DNA of 64,000 nucleotides from Calvatia gigantea. Taxonomy: Eukaryota > Basidiomycota > Agaricomycetes > Agaricales > Lycoperdaceae. Where the stretch lies: contig JACAAK010000010.1 of the NCBI GenBank assembly GCA_025093985.1, forward strand, positions 397,501 through 461,500, read 5' to 3'. How positions within the stretch are numbered: position 1 is the first letter of the stretch; every line of letters begins with the position of its first letter. Position numbers and translations under genes: made by a program. The notes below the pieces were generated by a model that saw only the letters and a program-made list of their open reading frames with translations, was not told the DNA's origin and did not search any database. Of this stretch, positions 49,001-60,219 are shown one piece after another.

Positions 49001-49826
49001 ACAGTCAGACAGAACAACGGAACAGTTTAATCAAGAAATTGCAGCCTACTTGTCAATATACTGCACTCAAAACCCTACCACTTGGGTCGATAACATTCCT
49101 ACCCTTGAGTTCGCACATAATTCAAGAACTCATTCCGACAGAAAGCAAACTCCATTCGAGTTAATGTATGGGAGCAAACCTCATGGCATACCTACTATTA
49201 TGGAAGAAACCAAAATAGAATCCATGGAGGAACGAATCGAAACACTCGATCAAGCAAGAAGAGAAGCCATCACAGTGCATAAACTAGCTGCTGAACGAAT
49301 GGAACGAAGAATTACTTCTTACTTCTCCCCCTTTACCCTAGGACAACGAGTATGGCTAGAAATGTGGAACCTACATCTTCCATTCAAATTGAAAAAGATA
49401 TCGCCAAAACAACTTGGGCCATATCCCATTACACAAGTCATTTCCCCTTTGGACTATAGACTAGATCTGCCTAAAAATTGGAAGATCCACAACATGTTCC
49501 ATGCAACCCTTCTTACTCCTTATTTGGAGAATGACATTCATGGACCAAACTTGGAATTACCTTCTCCTGAATTAATTGAAGGAAATGAAGAATACGAAAT
49601 CGAAGGAATTCTTAATCACCGAATCAAGAACGGATCACTTCAATACTACGTCAAGTGGAAAAACTTTAATCACGAAGAGAACTCTTGGGAAACTGAGGAG
49701 GAACTAGCTCTCCATGCCTTGACAGTCCTAAACGAATACAGGAAGCAACACCGATTGAAGCCCTTTGACAGAAAATGGGAATTCAAAACCCCAGGACATA
49801 TAAAAGTCAAGCCCTTTCAACAATAA
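46045..49826 (+). pseudogene. pol: Pol polyprotein of element B
   Basis: A single frame with stops TGA 47208, 47691 and 47787. Retropepsin reads LINSGAQGNF; the catalytic Asp codon is AAC (46197-46199). RT has KDGKLRPCQDYRYLN and YMDNILLF in place of YMDD (47391-47402). RNase H reads ETDASKYASGAIL. Integrase has the HHCC finger (HDHVSAGHPG, CTQCQQFK) and DDE motifs (SMDLLTDL, ISDRDPRF, SDRTTEQFNQE). The chromodomain is at about 49590-49750. From 47802 to 49826 it is one 674-codon open frame. Each missense and nonsense change named fits a CpG transition. Protease and RT are certainly inactive. Confidence 0.88.
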
Positions 49827-49993
49827 ATCTTCACTCCTCTGGTCATTCCAAAGGATTCTAGTCTCCTCTCCAAGATTCCTGCCTCTAAAATCCCAGACAA
49901 TCCCCACTTTCAACCAAACAAAATCATTTCAACTTACCAAACCATAAAGCCAGATCCCCATAACTTTCACTACAGCAGCATACTAAATTTCGA

Positions 49994-52086
49994 ATGCCCA
50001 GAAATACCAAGACTAAGGCCCACAAAGTCACGAAAGGGAAAGCCACAATCCTTACCAAGCGATCCCCTTCCCCTGAACTACCCGCCACAAGCTCTCCTCA
50101 ATCCAATCTCTTTCGCAATCCCGCTGACGATGTTCCAAGGCATCAGCTCAACCTCCCCTCCATCTTCATCCCTCCCGGAGTCTTTACCCTCACCAAGCTC
50201 CAAGCCATGGCCGACGAACACCCCAACAACCACTTGGAGGTGTTCCACAGATGTGGAGAATACACCTGAATCCCCCCTTCCTGGATCTCCCCATCTTCCC
50301 CTAGATTCAGCGGGTATGAGCCCATCTTTTCGCAACAGCCCTACATGGGCCCAGGATATCCTGGAGGAATGGGGCCCATCTCCAAAGGAATGGAGCCCTC
50401 CCCCAATGGACTCCCTGACTCTGGAGTCGCCCCCAGAAGTCCAACCTTACGTGGACGACGAGTGGACTCCGTTCCACAACTCCCCCGTGAGGAACTGGGA
50501 GGACCAGCCTCTGGACCAGGAGCTCTTGGACTCCATGGACTGGAACAAAGCCAGTCACACTTTATTACAGGAGTCATACCCACAGTCACCTTGCCCGATG
50601 TCAGGCCAGATCTCACCGACTCCAAAATCACCCTCATCAACAAACCAAAGCCCGCTCGAGGAGTACGACCTCCAACGCCTCGACCAACAGCTGGAGGCGA
50701 TCCTTCTACAGCCCTCAAATTATCACACCCAATTCGTCCCTCCCCCCTCCGTGCATTTACCACCCCTGGTAACCCAATCCCTCCAGTCGGAACCATTCCT
50801 TCCAAGCCGGCCTGAGTCCATGAGCCTGCCTTGGAGCATGTCTCCAAAGTTTGGAACTTGGATGGGGATGAATCACGCCCCGTATATGGTGGATTCACCC
50901 CCACTACCACCACTAAGGAGCAACTACTCCGAAACGTTCAGAGGGCAAAAGACCTCTACGAAAAGGTCTCTAGGGTACAATTATATGCCCATGGACTATC
51001 TGCCAAAGTGGTCGAGGACGTCTTCGCCTATTCCACTCCACCCAGTCCAACCAAAATGACCTCGCTTGGAAACACCCATGAGGAGCTCCTCACTGAGTCC
51101 CTCGTCGACTATATCCAACCACGGGTCGTCCCCTCCAACACCCCCTCTTTCACCCTTCTGAACGGTGAATTTGGATCAAAGCTGAATTGGCCTGGACCTT
51201 ATCAGCTTACTACGGAAGCCATTGGCCAACTGGCGAGCTCGTTCTCTGATTTCAATCGGATCGGACGAGAGCATCTACCTAACGACACTCAGCAAGCACA
51301 CTGGCGCACTATCCGGAATACTTTTATTGGGGTCGACAATCTTTGTCAGAGTTATTCCGACGCAACCACTCTCGCCCAATTATTTATCAACTCAGCAGCC
51401 TCTAGTGGACTCCCACAGGCTCTCTTCGATTTCAACAACAAAGCTCGCTGACCTAGTGGAGTGGCTTCCCGAGGATCTCCCCGCATCTTATCATCCACGA
51501 TTCCTTCAGTCCCGCTCTCCCATGCCAGCATCACCACTTCCCCTTCCCATTCCCTGACCAATCGATCAGTCTCGCCTGCTCGAGGAAAATCACCAACGAG
51601 TCCTTCAACAACTCAAACTTCTAATCCAAAATCCTTCGCTGCAACAGCATCTCGAGCCAAACACCTACCTAACCTGTGCCCTCGAGACACTCCTGAAGCA
51701 GCCGCCTCCCAACACTCCCCTCCCTATGACGACAATCAACCTGGGAAACGTATTTGCAGAAGATGCAAAATATTGAAGAAGGCCTACATCGGACATTACG
51801 CTTTGGATTGCATCTATCAAAAATGCAAAGGTTGCAAGAAAGCGGCGGCGGGCCATTATACTTACATGTGCCCAAAGTACAGTACGTTTGTAAACACTGC
51901 AGAAAACTTAACCCCCAACATAGACCTACGGACTGCAACACCAAGCTAGACGAGAAGAAAGCGGCAGCAAAGAAGGAACGAGAAAGACTAGAGAATCTTG
52001 TTCATCTTACGGAACTTTATGATGGACATGGGGACATGGACGAAGATGGGTACCCGGATGACATGTCCATTGTTTCAGCTAAGTAA
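49994..52086 (+). pseudogene. Post-pol ORF of element B with three CCHC-like knuckles
   Basis: Begins MPRNTKTKAHKVTKGKATI and stays in one frame to about 51880, broken only by TGA at 50267, 50813 and 51449. Homology of style then moves to the next frame (to TAA 52086), so one indel near 51875 is likely. The N-half is Pro/Ser/Gly-rich. The middle has a folded-looking stretch (LLRNVQRAKDLYEKVSRVQL, WRTIRNTFIGVDNLC). The end has CRRCKILKKAYIGHYALDC, CKGCKKAAAGHYTYMC and CKHCRKLNPQHRPTDC, three successive C-x2-C-xn-H-x4-C units, then a Lys/Glu-rich helix. It could be a nucleic-acid-binding accessory protein; no function is known to me. Confidence 0.7.
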
Positions 52087-52114
52087 AAGAGACTTTTCCT
52101 CTAGTAGGAGATAA

Positions 52115-52632
52115 TGTTATGACTTCTTATTCTAGCATTATCCTTTTACGAACTTATTCCTTTCTTGTCCTATTGTTTATTTAACCGTCCATGTATGTAC
52201 TTTAGTTTACCCTTCTCTTCTTTCCCTTTTGATACTCTGGATTCGCCATCATTCCCCTCCCTACCCGATATGGTGTTTGTGTTTCCTCTTTAGAACAATG
52301 TTTCTCCCTATATGGTGGATGTTCAACACATCCACATATCCTTTGTCCATTATCTTTCTTCCGACTTATCTAGTATAAGTAGCTAGTTAGATACTCCCTG
52401 TAGTAGACAGTTTGAACTGGCTACCAGCCTCTTATCTTCCACAATCCTCTTTGCCTGAACTAAGGCTTCATCTAACTAGTGACTCGCCTTACTTCTTGAC
52501 TGACTATATATAGAGACAAGTCCCTGAGTGGATCCCCTCTATATATAGATCCCTGCGTTAACTCTATTGGGAGTAAGTCTGTATAGACACCCTTTAGGGA
52601 AGATAACCTACAAGGTAAGTGTGCATGTAACA
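52115..52632 (+). repeat. 3' LTR of element B
   Basis: 518 bp, TGTTATGACTTC..GCATGTAACA. Nine differences from the split 5' LTR, all transitions, seven of them at CpG. Confidence 0.9.
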
Positions 52633-52637
52633 TTATG

Positions 52638-52674
52638 CCTTAGACAATTCAGTCTACCTTTCACTCAAACTACC
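52638..52674 (+). repeat. Copia-type LTR G, right part
   Basis: Continues LTR G (24581-24854) after element B and its target duplication. It stops at CTACC, where element D starts with TG at 52675. The rest of G should lie beyond element D, outside the window. Confidence 0.7.
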
Positions 52675-53083
52675 TGTTGAGATGAGTACACCACAGTAGC
52701 CAATGCTAGTGGCAGAGGGGAGTCATACTCACCAGGATATTGGAAAGATGTTGTAAGTGTTGCTTAGAGTTGGTAGTTCAAGAGAAAGGTAGACTAAATT
52801 GTCTGAAGGACATATGCATACTACATGAAGGTTTATATACTATAATCCCTGGTCTGTGCACTCTAAACCCATAAACAGGTGAGGTCTTATCTACCAGTAG
52901 CATATACAGAGCATAATGCATACTACACATATATCTAATAGACCATGTAGCCAGCAACCTAGAGTACAGTCTAGTACTATGTCCATAGCTCATTATCTCA
53001 CTTCTAATAGTGAAGTACTTGAGACTCTGTTTCAGCTATGAATAGACTGAACCAATGTAGTAGTATGGGATTGAGATTCAACA
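52675..53083 (-). repeat. 3' LTR of element D
   Basis: 409 bp; plus strand TGTTGAGATGAG..GAGATTCAACA. Same family as the LTRs of C and G. Confidence 0.85.
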
Positions 53084-53138
53084 CTCCTCCTCACTTGAGG
53101 AAGGGAGATCAATGCTACAACACTCAAGTGGCAGCTTG

Positions 53139-53440
53139 TCATGCTTCAACATCAGAATCAAAAATCAGTCCAAGTTCTGGGTGGAAGAGATTAATTTTGG
53201 TTACACCAAGATTCTTTGTAAAGATATTGGCAGGATTGTCTTGTGAAGACATATCACTAATAACAATTGTTCCATCCTCAACTAATTCTTGCACATAGTG
53301 ATAATAGATATCTATGTGCTTTGACCATTTTTCAACAATGGGATTTTCAGTCCAGAATTTGGACCCATTGTTGTTGCTATAGAGAATAGGAGTTGGATGC
53401 TCTATACCAAGCTCCTCCAGAAGCTGTAACAGCCATTTCT
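53139..53440 (-). pseudogene. pol: Copia D Pol, RNase H C-terminal part
   Basis: The minus strand reads WLLQLLEELGIEHPTP, KHIDIYYHYVQELVEDG and NPANIFTKNLG, then a TGA stop (53141-53139). These are the classic last motifs of Copia RNase H. The frame crosses the element E insertion at 53440/61761, with an in-frame TAA just across the junction (SDASQ then stop). Confidence 0.88.
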
Positions 53441-54054
53441 GTTATGACCTTAGTCTGATAAGACCTCAGGTTGCAGCTTGGGCTAAGTCTTGAGGGTGAG
53501 TAAGGGAAGAGAACAAAGGTGGTTAAGCATACCAAATACAGTAGATGTATGTATGCTTAAATACAGGAGGTCATTCAGTTGAATGGATGGAGTAACTACA
53601 TGAAATGTCCGATCAAGCTGGTGTAGTAGTTGGCATGAGTCATAGACAGAGATCGCTCAACAGGAATAGCTGAAACAAATATACTAGTAGATATTGTGAA
53701 CTTTCACCGATCATATCACATTCTTTATTCATCTACATTCCTATCTCCTGTGTACCTGTTTCAGCTATTTCCTATTGAGCGATCTCTGAGTATGACTCTG
53801 ACTAACTACAATGCCATCCCTATCGGATGTTTCATGTAGTTCCCCATCTATTCAACTGGATGCTCTTGTAGTATTTAAGCATACATACATACTCATGTAT
53901 TCGGTACGCTTAACCATCTGGTTCTTCTTCCCTTACTCGCCCTCAAGACTTAGCCTAAGCTGCAACCTGAGGTCTTAATCAGACTAAGGTCGTAACAGTA
54001 GACAGGAATGCAGATAATGATGGAGTATGACTTGATCTGTGGAAAACCATAACA
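53441..54054 (-). repeat. 3' LTR of element E, split by solo LTR F
   Basis: Matches 61452-61755 after removal of LTR F and one copy of GTAGA (303 bp remain, against 304). Confidence 0.88.
53692..53997 (+). repeat. Solo LTR F inside the element E LTR
   Basis: 306 bp, plus orientation, flanked by perfect GTAGA (53687-53691, 53998-54002). It starts TATTGTGAAC where its relatives K and L start TGTTGTGAAC, so the terminal TG has become TA. Same length as L. Confidence 0.88.
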
Positions 54055-54333
54055 ATACCCCCCAATTTGGCTTCATGTCTCAGGAAGCTTCGTCAAAGTC
54101 ACTATTGACTACAGCAGAGGTGAGGGCTTTCTTGGTGGCTCTGATAAGGTATTTTCCATCATTTGATCACATGAAGAAGATGGGCAAGTGGCTTCTTCCA
54201 TCTTGGCAGATAGGGACTGGGACACTGTTGAATGGGAAGTCGGTTGTGGTGGAGTTGTCCCAGTAGCTCTTGACTATCATCTTCCAGTAGTGTTGGTCCT
54301 TTTCTTGGCCTGGTAACACAGTGTGGAACCTTG

Positions 54334-55643
54334 CAGTAAAGAGGCAAAAATAGAAATACTAAATGTGATATGGATGTTCGGCTTAGATTAAGCTGATGGA
54401 ATAGATTTTTAAAGATTTCTGCACAAGGCAAGTTCGTGGGGAGGCAATCTGACAATATGAGGGACAATTCCACAAAATAACGCGAAACAATGACGCATAG
54501 AGAACACTAGAATAGCTAACTACCTTCGCTAAGAAGAGCAAAGCCAAGTTACACTGTAAAAGTGCAACTCGCATCCCTTATCTAAGCAGTTAACAAGACA
54601 CAGAACCTCAGGTACTCCCTAAGATTCACCCTTATCAAGTTAATGACCAGAAGCGCACTGTCCTACACTTGTGATATGCCAAGTACCAGGGTGTAGCGAT
54701 GCAATATGCTCTTAATCTAAGCTCACTTCACGAGTAAGCCCAAGGTCTTCTTCTTAGATCAAAAGGTCTCAACCCTAGCTCAAGTCACTTAGTCTAGTTA
54801 ATCTCAAAAGAACTTATTACTTTGCTTCGCTCAGGCACAATAGATTGCTTTTCACTGCGCTCTGAAGGCTGGGCAATGGCTAGTAGGTTCCTTGCCACAT
54901 CTGACACCTCAGAGGGGGTTTATATATTATTTGGGTGCTCATTATGACAAGACAATGATTACACAACTAGGAACATATTATCAAGCAAGGTACAAACCGG
55001 TAGATTAGATCGCGCACCAAGAGAGCTGCAACCTGTTAGATTAGTGAAACATTGGAAATACAGAAGGATTCTGAGTATCTGTTTGTTCCAGGCTGTGTTT
55101 TAGCCTGTTCTCTGGGTCTGCATTCTTCTCTAAATATGTAGAACATCTAAGATTTCGGATGTCGTGTGAACTGTTCTCCTATGTGTCCCCATGGATTGTA
55201 CACGAATGCGTCCATACACGTCATTAGTGCTGAGTGATGTTCGTTAATCTAACAATGGTGGCATTTCCTTGTGAACATGCTGATCATCCTTTTAGATTAA
55301 GTGTGTCAGACTTATTTCCTGAGTCTAGGCTCATTGGAGGGGTCCCGTGGCTCTGTATAGATGCATTGGAATGGTTTTACCGCCTGGTCCGGCTGGAATC
55401 ACGACTGGTCATATGGTACACTGTTAGAATTGCTTTTTGTTAAGCACAGTGGTCATCCCATAGCTGCCGCTATCCATCATCAATGGTCATAGTGTTCTAC
55501 AGTGATTGAGTACTCTTTTATTATACTGTTGGGCTCTTAGATTAGGTCATACTACTACAGGAAGGTTCGATACAATCGTTAGATTAGGCTTGTATGCCTT
55601 AGATTAGTGATTTTCATGTGTGAAAACAGCTTTGCCGTTACAG
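54334..55643. mobile_element. Putative non-autonomous DNA element M with TTAGATTA repeats
   Basis: About 1.3 kb without homology to A or E interrupts the E accessory ORF. The ends form an imperfect inverted pair: CAGTAAAGAGGCAAA on the left and, reverse-complemented, CTGTAACGGCAAAG on the right. At least eight copies of TTAGATTA or its complement are spread through it (54383, 54713, 55036, 55244, 55292, 55537, 55579, 55599), like the short subterminal repeats that transposases bind. No target duplication is evident and there is no coding capacity. Confidence 0.5.
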
Positions 55644-55716
55644 CGGGTGGGAGAAAAACTGATACGAGTTGTGGTGGAGTGATGGTCTTTATGAAGTAAT
55701 AGAGAGAGTTGACTTC

Positions 55717-56022
55717 TGTTACGACCTTAGTCTGAGTTAACCTCAGGTTGCAACTTGGGCTAAGACTTGAGGGTGAGTAAGGGGAGAGGAACTAAGTGGT
55801 TAAGCATACTGAATACGGAAGTATATATGTACACTTAAATACTACAGGAACATCCAGTTGAATGGATGGAGAACTACATAAAACGTCCGGTAGGGATGGC
55901 ATTGTAGTTAGTTGGAGTCATACTCAGAGATCACTCGGTAGGAAATAGCTAAAACAGGTACACAGGGGGATAGAAATATAGATGGATAAGGAATGCGATA
56001 TGATTGGTGAAAGTTCACAACA
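55717..56022 (-). repeat. Solo LTR L inside the element E accessory ORF
   Basis: 306 bp, flanked by perfect ACTTC (55712-55716, 56023-56027). Minus-strand start TGTTGTGAACTTTCACC, same group as F and K. Confidence 0.9.
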
Positions 56023-56739
56023 ACTTCTTCCTTCATAGAGATAGTAGTTTCTTCATCCATGGGTGTATTGGCTTAGGTTGGTAGTGTGGGGTTAATTGTG
56101 TTGTGTAATTTGGAAAGGGTGCTGTGGATTCTGTCCACAAGGGCATCAATTTCTGGGTCCTCAGTGGTCTTGTCATATCTGAGCAGATTCATGGCTACAT
56201 TGGCAAGCTCCAGGAATATGTTGGCAATGTCAAGGTATTTGAATACTTCAAGCCCAAGGTCAATACAATTGTGGAGGCTGTAGATGTGGTCTTGTTCACT
56301 GGGTATGAGTGTGGATTGGTCTAGAGCTCGGAAGATGGCAGGAATGTGCTGATTGGTGGATGAGGATGTGTTGGCGAATCCTGCATACATGTCAGCAAAG
56401 GTAATGCATGCAGTAGCAAGGGCAATGTGTCAATTGACAACTAATTGCTTGTTTTGGGCAGTGATGGTTTCTATCTCACTGTTGGTGGCTTTGTCAACAT
56501 CTTTTAGTAGGGATTCAAGGAGTCTCTGTACTGGGGACAGTGTGGTGGCGAGGTTGTAGCGAGTGTCTTGGAGTACAGGTGCTTGGCTGCTGCCTAGTTC
56601 TGAGAGGGGAACAGAAGAGATTGTGGTTGGGTTGGGGTGGACAAGGGAGTGGATTGTAACACAGTTGGCTTGGGAGGAAGGCATATCTAATTAGTTTCTT
56701 TGGCTGGGTGATGACTTTTTGGTTTTTCTGCCCCTCTTT

Positions 56740-59700
56740 TTATGGGTATCCTCCAGATGCTTCTTTTGGTATTCTGCTATTGTATCTTGAGCATTTGTCA
56801 GGTTTGACTCCACCATCCACGTATCATCCTCATTGTCATATCCTTTCCAGTATACTAGGAATTGATATCCCCATCCCTGTTTTTGTTGTCCTCAGATTTC
56901 TTCTACCTCATATTCTTCTTCATTATTGATGATCACTGGCTTGGGTGCTGGTAGTTTCTGCTGCCTTGGAAATGCTGCTTTCTGCACCAGGGTTAGCAGC
57001 TGTTCATTAAACACATTATGGATGGCCCATCCTTCTGGTAATGTGAGCTGATATGCTACTTCTCCTATCTTTTCCTTGATTTGGAAGGGCCCATACCTTT
57101 TCTGGCCTAGCTTCTTTGATGGCTGATTGGTATGGATGTTTGCATTCTCTAGCCATACTTCATCACCAGTTTGATATTGTGTTATGTGCAGCTTGCTATT
57201 ATTGTAGGTCTGTTTCATCTTTTCTTGATATGATCATAGTGCTACTACAGAGTTGTCTCTTGTGTTCCATAGTTGTTTTAGGAACTTGGGGCTACTGGGG
57301 TTGTTTATTGCTCCATGGTCTTTCCCTTTCCAGGGGTGTCATCCATAATTGAGGTAGAATGGTGTTTCCTGCATTCTGCTGTGTTTCTTGTTATTGTACT
57401 GGAACTTGGCCATGGGCAACCAATTTGCCCAGTTGTTTTGTTTATAGTTGCAGTATAAGTGAAGGTATGTTTCAACTTCTCAGTTGATTCATTCTGTTTG
57501 TCCATCTATTTGGGGATGATAGGCTGTTGATAGGGTTCATTCTATTCCTAATCCCTTGAACAATTCTTTGGTGAATTCTGATGTGAACTGTGGTCCTTGG
57601 TCACTAAGGACTTTCTGTAGTACCCCATGTAGCTTCCATATTTTGCTCCTGTAGAGTTGTGCAATTCCCTTTGAGGATATGTCTGTTTTTGTCAGTAAGA
57701 GTCATATCATTTTCATGAACTGATCAACAACTACCAGGATGGCATCTTTTCCTTCTGATTCTGGTAGTGGTCCAATAAGATTGATGCTTATCTCTTCCCA
57801 TGGCCCATTAGGTATTGGGAGTGGGTGTAGTGGCATTTTCAATAGTGTTATGCAAGGTTTGTTCCTTTGGCAGTTCTGACATCCTTTGATATATTTCCTG
57901 GTGTCATTTTGTATTGATGGCCACCAGTAGTCCCTGGTGATTAGTTCAATCATCCTATGTTGTCCTGGGTGTTCCGCATCTGATACATCGTGGTATTGTT
58001 GTAGAATTTCTTCACGAAGTGTGGGGTCCAGTGGTACATATGTACATGCTGGCTTTTCTGTAGACTATCCCATTATGTTCTGTGATATTAGATTCTTTGT
58101 TTAGAAGCCCCACAGTGATGCTTGTATCTCTCCAGTGGTTTGCCTTTATCCAGTCCCTGAATGTCAGTGTGATGAATAATTCCACATGAAGTAGAATGGT
58201 TTCTTCAGAATCCCCTTCATTCTCTAGTTTGCCTTGTAGCCAACTTCCTCAGATCATGGTGATTAGTCTGTCATTTTCTTCATCTGGCTCTTGGCGGATT
58301 CTGGACAGCAAGTCCACTTTTGTGTTTGTCTTGCCTGGCACATGTCATAGTGTGAAGTCATAGTCCTGTAATCTTAAGTACTATCTTGCTTGTCATCCAT
58401 TGAGTTTTTGGGGTTCTCTGTAGTATTTGAGATTTTCATGGTCAGTCCAGTTTTCAAATTTCTCCTCTGCATCTAGTAGGTAGTATCGCCATTCTTTTAG
58501 GGCATGAATAATGGCCAGTAATTCCTTGTCATAGATTTCATAGTTTCACTCTGCTGGGGAGAGTGTTTGTGATGTGAATGCAATTGGGTGCCATCTCTTG
58601 TCTTGTTCTTGTGATAGGACTCCTCCTAGTGCATAATTTGAGGTGTCAACTTCTACTTGAAATTGTCCCTTCCTTTGTGGCAGCATCAAGGTAGGTTCTT
58701 CAGTGATTTGTTGTTTTAGTTCATTGAACACTGATTGGTGTTCTTGTTCCCAGTTCCATTCAGCAGCTCCTTTGAGCTGGTTGAGGGGGGCCACAATTTT
58801 ACTGAAGTTCTTAATGAATCAGCAGTAGTAATTAGCAAAGCCTAGAAAGTGTTCTACTTCCTTTTTGTTTTTGGGTTCTGGCCAGTCTCATACTGCCTTG
58901 ACTTTCTCTTCCTCCATTTCAATGCATCTGTGTCCTATTTTTACTCCTAACATAGGAATTTCCTCAGCATTGAATATGCACTTTGTTTGTTTAAAGCAGA
59001 GATTGTATTTGGCTGCTTGTGTCAAGAACCATATTGTTCTTTCTCTTAGCTGTTCCATAGTGTCCCCTGGGATTGCGAAGTCGTCCATATAGTTTACGAT
59101 GTCTCTGTTTTACAGCAGGTCTCAGAAGATGCTTGTCATCATCCTGGAGAATGTTCCAGGCAAGTTACTTAGCCTGAAATACATTATGGTTGGTTTGAAC
59201 AACCCTTCATTGGTCAAAAATGCTGCTTTCCATTTGTCTCCTTCTTTAATTCTGATGTTGTTGTATCCCCAAATGATGTTGAGTTTGTTGAAGTATTTTG
59301 CTTTCCCCAACTTGTCAATAACTTCTCCAATTCTGGGCAGCAGTGTTTTGTCTTTTATCACTACATTGTTTAGTTGCCTGTAGTCCTGGATTAACTATTT
59401 CAAACCATCTTTCTTTAGTATGAAGAAGGTGGGGGCTGTGTATGGAGACTTTGATGGCTGTATGCATCCTGACTCGAGGTTTTCCTTGATGAATACTTTG
59501 AGTTTGTCCTGTTCTTTGATTGTTATGTTGTATGTTCTGCACTTATTTCTTTGGGTGCATTCTCAGTTAGGATTATTTCATGATCCCATTCTGTTTGTTG
59601 CAGTAACTTATCAAAGGTTGTTTTATTGAACAGATGTGTGAATGGCTGAATGTAGTCTGGTAGATCAGCTGGTTCAGTTGGATCTGGTTTGTCCTCTTCT

Positions 59701-60219
59701 TCCCATATATCTTCTGTGATGGCCATGCCTTGGATTTTTTGGGTGACCTGGATATTCTGATGTGGGAAATGACAGTTCAGTGGGCATTGGGTGAACTTGA
59801 TTTCTCCTTTTTTCCAGTCCACTTTGGGGTTGTGTTTGGTCAGCCAGTCGCATTCTAAGAATATTTCTGCTCTATTTTGGAGTTGAACTACTGATGCTTC
59901 AATTGTTTCCTTGTGTCTCTTGATTTCCATTTCGATGGTGGCTGTTTCATGACCTTTCCTCCTTGATTTGTTATTCTGTCAGCATTGAGGACTGTAATTT
60001 CTTGTTTTAGTTTTTTCATGGGGATTCATTCTTCATCTACAAGCTTTTTGCTGATGCTGCTGGTGGTGCATCCTGAATCAATGATGGTGTTGACTGTGAT
60101 TTCTTTCCTTGGAGTTTGAATAGTTTCCTTTAGGTTCAATTCGCACTTTCATTTCTGAGGAATCATGTAGTATTTCTCTGATATCCTAGATACAGGTTTT
60201 TTGACTTGTAAGGTAGTGC
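56740..60219 (-). pseudogene. pol: Pol of element E
   Basis: Minus-strand fragments in Gypsy order: protease region (59930-59523, VQLQNRAEIFLECDW), RT (59361-59122, DKTLLPRIGEVIDKLG; 59088-58888 after the YMDD site, MDDFAIPGDTMEQLRE), RNase H (58794-58546, VDTSNYALGGVLSQEQ), integrase (57953-57702, CQNCQRNKP, NLIGPLPESEGKDA), and the region before the chromodomain (57218-56892, LGQKRYGPFQIKEKIGEV). The chromodomain lies at about 56880-56740. Many stops, frameshifts and a high AT content. Co-linear with element A Pol throughout. Confidence 0.85.

Larger units (their letters stand above)
24855..52632 (+). mobile_element. Ty3/Gypsy chromovirus element B, interrupted by elements A and C
   Basis: Element B starts TGTTATGACTTC and ends GCATGTAACA, flanked by the perfect 5-bp duplication TTATG (24850-24854 and 52633-52637). 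Its own parts are the 5' LTR (24855-25126 plus 34128-34373), leader (34374-34406 plus 43676-44046), gag (44047-46044), pol (about 46023-49826), a post-pol ORF (49994-52086) and the 3' LTR (52115-52632). Element A sits inside the 5' LTR and element C inside the leader. Without them B is about 9.5 kb. It is inactive: premature TGA codons, a frameshift, a retropepsin D-to-N change and an RT YMDD-to-YMDN change. Confidence 0.88.
54080..56684 (-). pseudogene. Accessory ORF of element E, split and degraded
   Basis: N-terminal part 56684-56073 (MPSSQANCVTIHSLVHPNP, MYAGFANTSSSTNQHIPAIF) matches the accessory ORF of A (32809-33795). After solo LTR L it continues at about 55716-55644 (HKDHHSTT-like in one frame), and after element M at about 54333-54080 (a frame equivalent to the QHYW / GEFDE end). 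Small indels against A break the frame as well. It shows that the ORF was already present in the older copy. Confidence 0.72.

Noticed and set aside
50341..50913. 190-codon minus-strand frame
   Set aside because: Shadow of the Pro-rich part of the post-pol ORF of element B.
53695..53997. Solo LTR F starting at the first TG (53695)
   Set aside because: The GTAGA duplication and the 306-bp length of its relative L place the start at 53692 with a mutated TA.
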